From positions 1-14,773 of the forward strand of contig JBCCCC010000076.1 in NCBI GenBank assembly GCA_039033695.1: a DNA stretch of 14,773 bases. Direction: 5' to 3'. This document shows positions 8,401 through 14,773 of the stretch, piece after piece (the stretch's first letter is position 1; each line of letters opens with the position of its first letter). The position numbers and the translations under genes were made by a program. Source of the stretch: CALBPI01 sp039033695. Lineage in GTDB: Bacteria > Pseudomonadota > Gammaproteobacteria > Steroidobacterales > Woeseiaceae. The notes beneath the pieces are model-generated. The model did not search any database. It was not told the DNA's origin and saw only the letters and a list, made by a program, of their open reading frames with translations.

Positions 8401-8931
8401 ATGTCAACGTTCGCATTTACAACGCCGTTTGGAGACATCGAGATCGAACTGGACGTTGTGCGAGCGCCCGAGACGGCAGGCTACTTCAAGGCGTTTATCG
8501 AGCGCGGCGGGCTTGATGATGGGGCCATCTTTCGGGTGACGTCCGAGACCGACGAACAGGCATCGATCGAGGATCAACCGCGTATTCGAATTCTGCAGGT
8601 CGGCACCTCAAATGGACTACAAGCACCACGTCACAAGATCCCGCATGAGTCGACCAGTCTGACAGGCATACAACATCGGCAGTGGTCGATCTCCGCGGCG
8701 CGTTTCGCACCCGGCGAAGTGTATGGCAGTTTTTTCGTTTGTCTTCGTGATGAGCCTAGCCTGGACCATGGCGGCTCGCGCCAGCCCGACGGCCACGGCT
8801 ATGCAGCATTCGGCCAGGTTACCCGCGGCCGGCAATCACTGTTACAAGCCTATACGGCAGCACGAAAACAGGATGCCGAGTTGCTATCAACGCCGATTGC
8901 CTTCCACTTTGTCACTGACGATAGGCAATAA
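8401..8931 (+). CDS. Cyclophilin-type peptidyl-prolyl cis-trans isomerase, cytoplasmic, divergent
   Basis: A 176-residue single-domain cyclophilin without signal peptide, so probably cytoplasmic. It starts with the usual TTPFGDIEIEL strand (7-17). Family landmarks are AIFRV (42-46; Arg45 matches the catalytic arginine), LQVG (65-68), SISAARFAPGEVYGSFFVCL (96-115), LDHGG (121-125) and YAAFGQVTRG (134-143). It departs from typical bacterial PpiA/PpiB: about 18 residues rich in acidic residues separate FRV from LQVG, where normal proteins have a short FMIQGG-like link, and SISAAR replaces the usual TISMAR. The start has GGAG only one base before ATG, and no in-frame alternative start is visible just upstream. 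It lies 57 bp after the regulator and 3 bp before the MFS gene, so it belongs to that operon. Activity is plausible but unproven; its role in a hydantoinase-type cluster is unexplained. Confidence 0.85.
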   Translation: MSTFAFTTPFGDIEIELDVVRAPETAGYFKAFIERGGLDDGAIFRVTSETDEQASIEDQPRIRILQVGTSNGLQAPRHKIPHESTSLTGIQHRQWSISAARFAPGEVYGSFFVCLRDEPSLDHGGSRQPDGHGYAAFGQVTRGRQSLLQAYTAARKQDAELLSTPIAFHFVTDDRQ

Positions 8932-8934
8932 CCC

Positions 8935-10263
8935 ATGACCGAGACGACTGCCAGCGTAACGCCGATCCCCGCCCGACACGTTGGCAGCTGGTTTAGCGAA
9001 ATGCCACTGACACGCAATCACTGGTTGGCTGGGGGCACGTTGTTCATGACTTTCGTCATCGAGTCTTGGGAGATGATGATCATCATCTTTTCCAGCGGCG
9101 CCATAGCGGCCGAGTTCGGACTCAGCACCCAGCAGACCGGATCACTGATCAGCGCCATGTTCCTCGGCATGATTCCGGGCGCATTGCTGTGGGGCAAACT
9201 GATGGGGCCGCTAGGGCGCAAGCAATGCCTGCTCATCAGTCTCGGTTGCTACGGCGTTTTCCCGCTGATCAGCGCCTTCGCCGTGAGCTTCGAAATGCTG
9301 TGGGTTGCACGATTCTTGTGCGGCATTGTCCTGTCCGGCGCACTGGTGGTGACCTTCCCGTTTTTTGAGGAGCTGGTGCCGGTCAAGAGCCGCGGCAAGG
9401 CGACCGTATATCTGTCGGCAGGCTGGCCAGTTGGCGTGCTGGTCGCAATCGGCGTGACTGTGCTGTTGATGGATCTCGGCTGGCGCTGGGTAATCGGGGC
9501 TGGTGTATTCGCATCACTATGGGCATTCGCTATTGCCGCATTCACGCCGGAATCACCGTATTGGCTGGCGGAGAAAGGACGGACCGCCGAAGCAGACGCT
9601 GCCATTAATCACCTCTCGCAAGGTGCGCTGGACGCCAGGACCGCACCGGGGCAGAGCGCCGGCGGTGACGGCATTGCCTTCTTCGATATCTTTCGAGGTC
9701 GCGTGCTTAGAACAACAATCGTACAGAGTATTGTCAACTTCTGCTTTTCATGGGGCTATTGGGGGCTGATGTCGTGGATGCCAACCCTGTTGGCAGAGCG
9801 TGGCTTGAGCACGCCGGCCGGGCTCGGTTTCATGGCGTTGTCTGCGCTGTTCATGTTTCCCGGCTACATCTCTGCGAGTTTCCTGACCGGCAAGCTGGGC
9901 CGTAAGAAGGTCATGTTGATTTATGTCTTCATGTCAGCCGTTGCCGGGTTCGGCTTTGCCTACTCTGGCACGGTGAACCAGATGTACTTTTGGAATTTCA
10001 CGTTGTCTTTCTTTAGCCTGGGGGCTTGGGGTGTCTGGAACACCTGGCTCGGTGAGATTTACGATACCCGCAATCGCGGCGCCGGCACGGCCTGGGGAGT
10101 CTCCGCCCAACGCGTGGCCAACTCGATCGCACCCATCGTCATTGGTAGCGTGCTCGCCAGCTCCGACTTCCTGCAAACCGTATCGTTCATCACGCTATTC
10201 CTCGCCGTGACGTTTGTGACCGTGCTGTTTTTGCCAGAAACTGAAGGCGTCGAGCTGACGTAG
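8935..10263 (+). CDS. MFS transporter (sugar-/aromatic-acid-porter-like)
   Basis: A 442-residue inner-membrane carrier of the major facilitator superfamily with about 12 hydrophobic segments in two halves. The loop 2-3 signature is GKLMGPLGRK (87-96), and a second-half counterpart reads TGKLGRKKV (about 321-329). A long central cytoplasmic loop follows PESPYWLAEKGRTAEADA, the pattern of sugar-porter/SV2-like carriers, and the end PETEGVEL resembles the family's PETKG motif. TM1 carries charged residues (ESWEMM, 43-48), suggesting coupling to protons or an ionic ligand. It starts three bases after the isomerase stop, so the pair is co-translated. Position suggests inner-membrane import of the substrate handled by HyuAB, complementing the TonB receptor; export is possible. 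The family is certain; the ligand is not. Confidence 0.92.
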   Translation: MTETTASVTPIPARHVGSWFSEMPLTRNHWLAGGTLFMTFVIESWEMMIIIFSSGAIAAEFGLSTQQTGSLISAMFLGMIPGALLWGKLMGPLGRKQCLLISLGCYGVFPLISAFAVSFEMLWVARFLCGIVLSGALVVTFPFFEELVPVKSRGKATVYLSAGWPVGVLVAIGVTVLLMDLGWRWVIGAGVFASLWAFAIAAFTPESPYWLAEKGRTAEADAAINHLSQGALDARTAPGQSAGGDGIAFFDIFRGRVLRTTIVQSIVNFCFSWGYWGLMSWMPTLLAERGLSTPAGLGFMALSALFMFPGYISASFLTGKLGRKKVMLIYVFMSAVAGFGFAYSGTVNQMYFWNFTLSFFSLGAWGVWNTWLGEIYDTRNRGAGTAWGVSAQRVANSIAPIVIGSVLASSDFLQTVSFITLFLAVTFVTVLFLPETEGVELT

Positions 10264-10339
10264 CGGGACCAGTCACAGAAACCTGCAGCATTGTTAAGTG
10301 TCATCAGTACCGAGTTAGTAAGCCAACATCGGCAGCCAG

Positions 10340-10377
10340 CCGTGCCAGCGCTTGACGGGAGCCAAACGCTGGCACGG
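10340..10377. terminator. Perfect 11-bp hairpin between convergent genes, probable bidirectional terminator
   Basis: CCGTGCCAGCG (10340-10350) pairs perfectly with CGCTGGCACGG (10367-10377) around a 16-base loop. It lies between the stop of the MFS gene and the stop of the oppositely oriented anti-sigma gene, where both transcripts should end. Neither side has a clear T run, so it may act as a processing or stabilising stem rather than a classical intrinsic terminator. Confidence 0.5.
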
Positions 10378-10384
10378 GACCTGA

Positions 10385-11140
10385 TCAAAGCGGCGAATAA
10401 CCGGCCGGGATATCAAACAACGACAGCGGCATGGGCACATCGAAGTCGAATTGTGTGCGCATGCTGAGGCCACCTGGCAGATCGCCCTCGAGCAACAGCG
10501 GCTGATCGTTGTCCGCACGACTCCACAGCGTCAGATCAACGCCGTCAATTACGAGCCTGTGGCCGATTGCGGCGACACCGCTAATTGTCCTCGGCGCATC
10601 AAGCCGAACAGCGTCACCTCGAAAAGCTGCCAGCTCTTCAACCCACTCAAGACCCTGATTGCGCGCCGCAGCGACCGCGATCGGCTGACGCGTATAGCGT
10701 TGTTCAGGCAATAGCATCGTGAACGTCTGGGTTTCCGCGTTGATGATTTGCGTTGCGCCAGCCTGCTCAATACGTACATCACCACGCGCGGTCGTTCGAA
10801 CGCGCATATCCATCATCACCTGATCGCCAAACGTCATTGACGTTCGAACCTCCAGTGTGTCGTAGCTTGCAAACCACGCCTGAACATTCGCGAACGCTGT
10901 ACCTGCACCGCCGGGCAGCATGAAAGGCAGCGATGTTGCCACCACAGCTACAACAGCAGCCATGGTCGCAAAGCGTGGAACCCAACCACGGCTTGGCGCG
11001 GCCGTCGTCTCGTTCGGCAGCTTTGCGCGTAGCCTGGCGGCGGCAGCTGAGATATCGGCATGCTCCGCGGTATCGCGAACAGCTGCAATAAACGGCTGGA
11101 GCACGCGCTCTTCTTCATTCATTCTCGTCGACTCTGTCAT
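10385..11140 (-). CDS. Probable anti-sigma factor with LolA/RseB-like periplasmic domain
   Basis: A 251-residue single-pass membrane protein. Residues 1-45 are a charged, helical cytoplasmic part. Residues 57-76 form a membrane helix (FATMAAVVAVVATSLPFML). The rest is a periplasmic domain in which alternating beta strands, an ALRD-free VRTTARGDVRIEQ (114-126) segment and the ending FDIPAGYSPL resemble the LolA/LppX/RseB fold. The start at 11138-11140 has GGAG seven bases upstream and follows the sigma stop by one base; a start at 11155 would overlap the sigma gene but lacks a ribosome site. Directly downstream of an ECF sigma gene, it should hold that sigma at the membrane until an envelope signal frees it. 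No zinc-binding HxxxCxxC anti-sigma motif is present. The anti-sigma role is inferred from context and topology. Confidence 0.65.
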   Translation of the reverse strand: MTESTRMNEEERVLQPFIAAVRDTAEHADISAAAARLRAKLPNETTAAPSRGWVPRFATMAAVVAVVATSLPFMLPGGAGTAFANVQAWFASYDTLEVRTSMTFGDQVMMDMRVRTTARGDVRIEQAGATQIINAETQTFTMLLPEQRYTRQPIAVAAARNQGLEWVEELAAFRGDAVRLDAPRTISGVAAIGHRLVIDGVDLTLWSRADNDQPLLLEGDLPGGLSMRTQFDFDVPMPLSLFDIPAGYSPL

Positions 11141-11141
11141 C

Positions 11142-11687
11142 TCATTGCTCCTCATTGTTGATTTGCAGGCGGTCTCGCAAGTCATTGCACAGCCTTTGGC
11201 GCACCCGATGTAGTGCCACCGCCACCGCATTTTCAGTCATGTCGAGTTGCTCACCGATCTCGGCCTGGCTGAGCTCCTCCAGGTAGTACAGGCTGAACAG
11301 CAACGCGTCCTTGTTGGAAAGCGTTGCGATCGCACCGCGCAGTGCCGCGCCGCGCTCTGTAGCCTCGAACAGGCTCTCCGGAGTTGAGTCGTCAACGATG
11401 TCTTCAACCCCTTCGGTGCTCCGGCGTTTTCGAAGTCGGTCCAGCGCGCCGTTCACTGCCATCGTTCTGAGATAGGCAGGCCAGTTGCGAATATCGATGG
11501 GTGGCGAGCGCAGCAATCGCTCGGCGATATCCTGCGCGATGTCTTCTGCGTCATGCAGGCTACCCAGCACGCGCACAGCACTTGCAATCATAAGACCGGC
11601 GTGCGCGCCCAACGCTGTGATCAGCTCAGGGCGCGCCTTGTGCTTATGGCTGCGCCAGAGTGAGAATTTTTCGCTTATGCGCGCCAT
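11142..11687 (-). CDS. ECF-type RNA polymerase sigma factor
   Basis: A 181-residue sigma-70 family protein of ECF size. Region 2 spans about 25-90, with LHDAEDIAQDIAERLL (45-60), the core-binding and -10 recognition segment, and WPAYLRTMAVNGALDRLRKR (69-88). Region 4 (about 120-172) contains LEELSQAEIGEQLDMTENAV (136-155) followed by AVALHRVRQRL, the -35 binding helix-turn-helix. The ATG at 11685-11687 has AGGAG eight bases upstream and is preferred over the one 18 codons earlier, which adds an atypical N-terminus. The gene is followed at one base by the membrane protein proposed as its anti-sigma. A candidate ECF-type promoter lies about 60-85 bp upstream, suggesting autoregulation. The regulon cannot be seen. 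Confidence 0.9.
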   Translation of the reverse strand: MARISEKFSLWRSHKHKARPELITALGAHAGLMIASAVRVLGSLHDAEDIAQDIAERLLRSPPIDIRNWPAYLRTMAVNGALDRLRKRRSTEGVEDIVDDSTPESLFEATERGAALRGAIATLSNKDALLFSLYYLEELSQAEIGEQLDMTENAVAVALHRVRQRLCNDLRDRLQINNEEQ

Positions 11688-11744
11688 TTGAGTTACTCCT
11701 AGAATTGTCACAACCGCTTCCTTTTGTAACGGGTACGACAACAG

Positions 11745-11770
11745 GACGTATCAGATGCCGAAACCTTACA
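11745..11770 (-). promoter_or_regulatory. Possible ECF-sigma autoregulated promoter
   Basis: On the minus strand, TGTAAG (11765-11770) and CGTC (11745-11748) lie 16 bases apart, the kind of -35/-10 pair many ECF sigma factors recognise. It is placed to drive the sigma/anti-sigma pair with a leader of about 50 bases. A mirror-image pair, TGTAAC (11725-11730) and CGTA (11747-11750), also 16 bases apart, points the other way and overlaps it. Both are pattern matches without experimental support. Confidence 0.3.
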
Positions 11771-11849
11771 GAAAAACTCAGGTTTAGGTATCGCGCACGG
11801 ATTGACGCTGAATAAGGGCTCGCACACCGCGCAGTCCTGGCCTACGTTA

Positions 11850-11863
11850 TTCGCCATGGCGAA
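11850..11863. repeat. Perfect 14-bp palindrome in the sigma-olsF intergenic region
   Basis: TTCGCCATGGCGAA is a perfect palindrome. It lies about 160 bp upstream of the sigma gene and 73 bp past the stop of the OlsF-like gene. It may be a dimeric regulator site or part of the end of the OlsF transcript. Nearby GCCGC/GCGGC (11866-11885) can form a weak stem. No clear T run is present. The 248-bp gap holds no other convincing gene. Confidence 0.3.
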
Positions 11864-11935
11864 CGGCCGCTGACGGAGCCGCGGCGGGGGTAAGGGTCGG
11901 TTAGCCCAACTGCGCTCAAAGGAGCTTGAATATGG

Positions 11936-13648
11936 TTACGACTCGAGGTAGCGTTTGCGCTTGTTGCGTGGCAACGCGGCAAGATCGACGCTGAGTAACA
12001 AGCCCGGCGTATCCGCGAAATGACGATCGACCCCAACGGCGTGAAATTGCGCGCCCAAGCCCGCGTAGTGACGTAACAAGACAGGTATGCCTTTGTCGTC
12101 AGACTCGCGAGCGCTAACCAGCGAACTCAGCAGCTTCAGATCAACCTCATGATTAGCGCGAAAACGTCGCCACTCAGCGCCCAGCGTGTCCGGCAAAGGC
12201 GCCACGGCGCGCACCGTCGCATCTGGCGTGATGAGCGTGTCACAAATCATTGCAACAGACACCGGGTCATACTGACGGCTGAGCGATACGGTGCCATACA
12301 ACGTGCCGTAGTGCGGGTGCGCGCGAAGAAACCCACCGATACCCCGCCACAGCAGATCGAGTGCCTGGCGAGAGCGCTGGAACTCTGGTGTGATGAATGA
12401 GCGGCCGAGTTCCAAGGCGGGCGGACGCGACATAAAAAATTCTGCGTCGAAGTCAAACATACGCTCCAGATAGCTCCCGCTACCCGCATCAATCTGGTCG
12501 CGCCGGCCGATGCGGTAGGCGCCGACCAGTGATCGTGTCGGCTGATGCCAGCAGAACAGGTGGTCATAAACGGCATCAAACTCATCCGTGTCGCGGGCGC
12601 GACCACTACCCTCATCGAGCTCGCGAAACGTTCGTTCGCGCTCGCGAGTCACATCGTCCAACAGCGCGGGAAACTGTTCATGACGGCCAAAGCCCACAAC
12701 GAACTCACCCGTTGAAAGCACATGCTGCGATGCCGGCAATCCGGCAATTTCTTTGCAGACGTCTGCTCGCGGGTGTGCTTGGCGGAGTGACGCCATTGCC
12801 GGCTGCCCAGCCGAGTCCCTTGGGGCTCGCAGCGTCGCGCTCGATAATCGAATGACATCAGTTAGCGCCGCATCGCTAAGACCCTTGAACCTACTCACAT
12901 CAAATGCTTTGCCAATGCGAATACCGAGCGTGCGATCGCGCGTTTTGATCAGCTCACGCGCGAGCATCAATAATCGGAATCGATACCAAATCGAGCCCAG
13001 TCGATAAAACAGCGGGCTGTTCTGGCCCGTGAAACGCACGGGCAGAATCTTCGCGCCGGATTTGCGCGCGAGCCGTGCCACCGAACGACTCCACTGTGCG
13101 TCGGCGATCTCGTCGAGATCCGGCTGGAAAAAAGAAGTTCGTCCAGCTGGAAACACTACCAACACGCCTCCACTTCGCAGCAGTGCGAGACTGTCCCGAA
13201 ACCCGCGCCGGTTCGCAGGGTCGCTGGCATCCAGCGGATTGACAAAGATGAAGTGTCGCGACAGCTCGCGGAACAATCGCAAGGCAATATTTGCCATGAC
13301 TTTGAAATCAGGGCGTAAACGGGCGAGCAGCTTCACCATAACCAAGCCCTCGATACCACCGTGCGGATGATTGGCAACAATGATGACCGGCCCATCAGTG
13401 GGTAAACGTGATGCCATCAACGGCTGGTCGTCTACCGTGACGCCCAGCGCATCGATCGCGTTGCTCGCAAATGTATGCGCTGGCAGATCAGCCAACGCGT
13501 GGCGCTGATAGAAGTCGTCGAGGTGATGGATCCCCAGCAGGCGATCAATGAACGGCGCGAACCGATGCAACCGTCGCCCCTGCGGCGTGCTGGTATCAAC
13601 GACCGCGCGCATCGAGATCTTGCGATCCTGTGGTGGTAGCGCACTCAT
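11936..13648 (-). CDS. olsF: OlsF-like bifunctional acyltransferase (ornithine/aminolipid synthesis)
   Basis: A 570-residue two-domain protein. The N-terminal half (about 60-270) is a PlsC-type O-acyltransferase with NHPHGGIEG (93-101) and FPAGRTS (166-172). These are the OlsA-like forms of the HX4D and FPEGTRS motifs, with Glu in place of the usual Asp. The C-terminal half (about 300-550) is OlsB/Acetyltransf_5-like: PPALELGRSFITPEFQRS and LYGTVSLSRQYDPVS are its hallmark segments. In OlsF enzymes the OlsB half puts a 3-hydroxyacyl chain on the ornithine amino group and the OlsA half adds the second chain, giving phosphorus-free membrane lipid. The ATG at 13646-13648 overlaps the stop of the upstream membrane protein as ATGA, so translation is coupled; no independent ribosome site is clear. 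The amino-acid head group could be ornithine or another, such as glycine or glutamine. Confidence 0.8.
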   Translation of the reverse strand: MSALPPQDRKISMRAVVDTSTPQGRRLHRFAPFIDRLLGIHHLDDFYQRHALADLPAHTFASNAIDALGVTVDDQPLMASRLPTDGPVIIVANHPHGGIEGLVMVKLLARLRPDFKVMANIALRLFRELSRHFIFVNPLDASDPANRRGFRDSLALLRSGGVLVVFPAGRTSFFQPDLDEIADAQWSRSVARLARKSGAKILPVRFTGQNSPLFYRLGSIWYRFRLLMLARELIKTRDRTLGIRIGKAFDVSRFKGLSDAALTDVIRLSSATLRAPRDSAGQPAMASLRQAHPRADVCKEIAGLPASQHVLSTGEFVVGFGRHEQFPALLDDVTRERERTFRELDEGSGRARDTDEFDAVYDHLFCWHQPTRSLVGAYRIGRRDQIDAGSGSYLERMFDFDAEFFMSRPPALELGRSFITPEFQRSRQALDLLWRGIGGFLRAHPHYGTLYGTVSLSRQYDPVSVAMICDTLITPDATVRAVAPLPDTLGAEWRRFRANHEVDLKLLSSLVSARESDDKGIPVLLRHYAGLGAQFHAVGVDRHFADTPGLLLSVDLAALPRNKRKRYLES

Positions 13649-14091
13649 TCTTGGCGACGTTGAGAAACGCGCTCCGACTGAGCAAGGCCAAGCGCGTAGA
13701 TCAGCGCGTATAGCGTGCCAAAGACCCAGCTTGGCAGCACCGTCATGACAACCTCTTCGGTCCCGGCCACCCAGTGCACGGCCAGTGACGAGACAACCAA
13801 CGCCGCAAGCGTTGCCAACGTGCAACGCAGCACACGCCAGTAGCGGTTATGTGTACCGCTGAACAGGCGCTCAACGAGCGCTGTCATGCCGGCTGTCACA
13901 ACAGCGCTGTACAACCCCTGTGCCATTGCAGCCATGCCAACGCTGGCTGGGCCATGCATGCGATTGGCCCAGCCCGCCCACACGGCGTAGAACACGAATG
14001 CAACTCCGCTGGCGAGTAACATGCGTGCGCGTGGCGACAGGAAGGTTGCTGACGGCATGCTCATGTCGTTTGTCGCATCAATAATCGCCAT
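13645..14091 (-). CDS. Small four-helix integral membrane protein, function unknown, paired with olsF
   Basis: I do not recognise this 148-residue protein. It has four predicted membrane helices at about residues 25-42, 50-74, 88-108 and 113-136, an N-terminal cytoplasmic tail and a positively charged C-terminus (SERVSQRRQE). The first pair holds FYAVWAGWANR and the third helix LATLAALVVSSLAVHW. Its stop overlaps the olsF start by four bases, so the two are made together. A role in lipid handling or as a membrane partner of the acyltransferase is a reasonable guess, not shown by sequence. The start at 14089-14091 lacks a clear ribosome site; in-frame ATGs at residues 10 and 12 are alternatives. 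Upstream, 227 bp separate it from the divergent aldo/keto reductase. Confidence 0.7.
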   Translation of the reverse strand: MAIIDATNDMSMPSATFLSPRARMLLASGVAFVFYAVWAGWANRMHGPASVGMAAMAQGLYSAVVTAGMTALVERLFSGTHNRYWRVLRCTLATLAALVVSSLAVHWVAGTEEVVMTVLPSWVFGTLYALIYALGLAQSERVSQRRQE

Positions 14092-14318
14092 TGGCCGCCG
14101 GTCCGCGGGTCTGCGCGCAACTGCGCGTTAGTGATGAGACCGGCCAACGACTGATATTATTGCAACTGACATTGGCAACAATCCGGCCGAGGCAGGTCGA
14201 AGACCGCAACGACCTGGCAGAGCAAAATCGCATTTGCGCTGTCTAACGGGTGAACGACGACACGCGGAGCGGCAATGCACTAGCGATGCACTTGCCCGGT
14301 GCTGGACTGAGAGTGAAC

Positions 14319-14773
14319 ATGCGCGGCCAAACGACATCTCGGCGAGAATTCCTCAAAGCGGCCGCGGCCACGGCAGTGGCGCCGATGGCGCTGGCGTCCG
14401 GGGCAGATTCGCGCGCCGGCGTCATACCAGTATCCGGGGAGCGCATCCCCGCAATTGGCCTTGGCTCATGGATCACCTTCGATGTGACCGACCCGGCTGC
14501 AATCAGGAACTGCCAGAGTGTCATCTCAGCCTTCTTTGAGCTTGGCGGCACACTGATTGATTCGTCACCGATGTATGGCCGTTCGCCCGATGTGATCGGC
14601 GCGAGTCTCACGCAGCTGAAGCGCCTCGAGCGTGTGTTTTCTGCGAGCAAAGTCTGGACGATGGGCGCTGACAATGGCCGGCAACAGATTGAGATGTCTA
14701 GGGCGCGATGGGGTGTGGCGCATTTCGATCTGGTACAGGTGCACAACATGATGGATTGGCGCGCACATCTGCC
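14319..14773 (+). CDS. Tat-signal aldo/keto reductase, N-terminal part (runs off right edge)
   Basis: An open frame of 151 residues runs to the window edge. It starts with a twin-arginine signal, SRREFLK (7-13), followed by an Ala-rich hydrophobic stretch, so the protein should be exported folded. The aldo/keto reductase barrel follows: IPAIGLGSW (43-51), GGTLIDSSPMYGRSP (76-90) and LVQVHNM (138-144). The catalytic tetrad is intact: Asp81, Tyr86, Lys111 and His142. The ATG has GAGAG about five bases upstream; a GTG two codons earlier is possible. The family reduces carbonyls with NAD(P)H, which is unusual for a periplasmic enzyme. A direct repeat, ATGCACT at 14275-14281 and 14286-14292 (11-bp period), lies just upstream and could be a regulator site. 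The gene is divergent from the olsF operon. The C-terminal half is outside the window. Confidence 0.88.
   Translation, partial: MRGQTTSRREFLKAAAATAVAPMALASGADSRAGVIPVSGERIPAIGLGSWITFDVTDPAAIRNCQSVISAFFELGGTLIDSSPMYGRSPDVIGASLTQLKRLERVFSASKVWTMGADNGRQQIEMSRARWGVAHFDLVQVHNMMDWRAHL

Noticed and set aside
12529..12855. Plus-strand open frame opposite the OlsF-like gene
   Set aside because: Antisense to conserved acyltransferase sequence, with no recognisable product.
14243..14749. 168-residue minus-strand open frame at the right edge
   Set aside because: Antisense to the aldo/keto reductase, whose Tat motif and catalytic residues are unmistakable.
1..14773. tRNA or rRNA genes, CRISPR arrays, insertion sequences, phage attachment sites
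   Set aside because: I looked for cloverleaf-like or regularly repeated sequences, transposase-like frames and long terminal repeats and saw none; a covariance-model search could not be run.

Overview
The window comes from a moderately GC-rich Gram-negative bacterium. A TonB-dependent outer-membrane receptor, a Tat-type signal, an ECF sigma factor and an ornithine-lipid type acyltransferase together suggest a Proteobacterium, probably an environmental or marine gammaproteobacterium. No rRNA or marker gene fixes the taxon. The architecture is chromosomal and accessory-like; I saw no IS element, CRISPR array, tRNA or phage gene.

Left edge (1-1426, minus strand): the N-terminal part of a LemA-family protein runs off the left end. 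About 170 bp to its right is the stop of a zinc-independent quinone-oxidoreductase-like MDR enzyme, which may have its own promoter just after hyuB.

Central cluster (1573-10263): this is the most interesting part. A leftward operon encodes a TonB-dependent receptor, then HyuA and HyuB, the two halves of an ATP-dependent hydantoinase/oxoprolinase-family enzyme. The spacings are only 20 and 4 nt. It is divergent, across a 201-bp control region, from a rightward set: an XRE-cupin regulator, a cyclophilin-type peptidyl-prolyl isomerase and an MFS transporter. The simple reading is one uptake-and-cleavage module: the outer-membrane receptor, an inner-membrane MFS carrier, ATP-driven ring opening (or carboxylation) in the cytoplasm, and a ligand-sensing regulator. 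The quinone oxidoreductase is possibly a later step. The substrate cannot be read from sequence. The classical partners that would identify it (dihydropyrimidinase-type hydantoinase, carbamoylase, acetone-carboxylase gamma subunit) are absent from the window.

Right part, minus strand (10385-14091): after an 11-bp perfect hairpin between convergent genes comes a sigma/anti-sigma pair. The anti-sigma candidate carries one membrane segment followed by a LolA/RseB-like periplasmic domain. Next are an OlsF-like bifunctional acyltransferase (PlsC-like half plus OlsB-like half) and an upstream four-helix membrane protein whose stop overlaps its start (ATGA).

Right edge (14319-14773, plus strand): the N-terminal part of a Tat-signal aldo/keto reductase with an intact catalytic tetrad runs off the end.

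No gene-free stretch exceeds 300 bp. The largest gaps (11688-11935, 14092-14318, 7543-7743) are divergent or upstream control regions, described in the entries.
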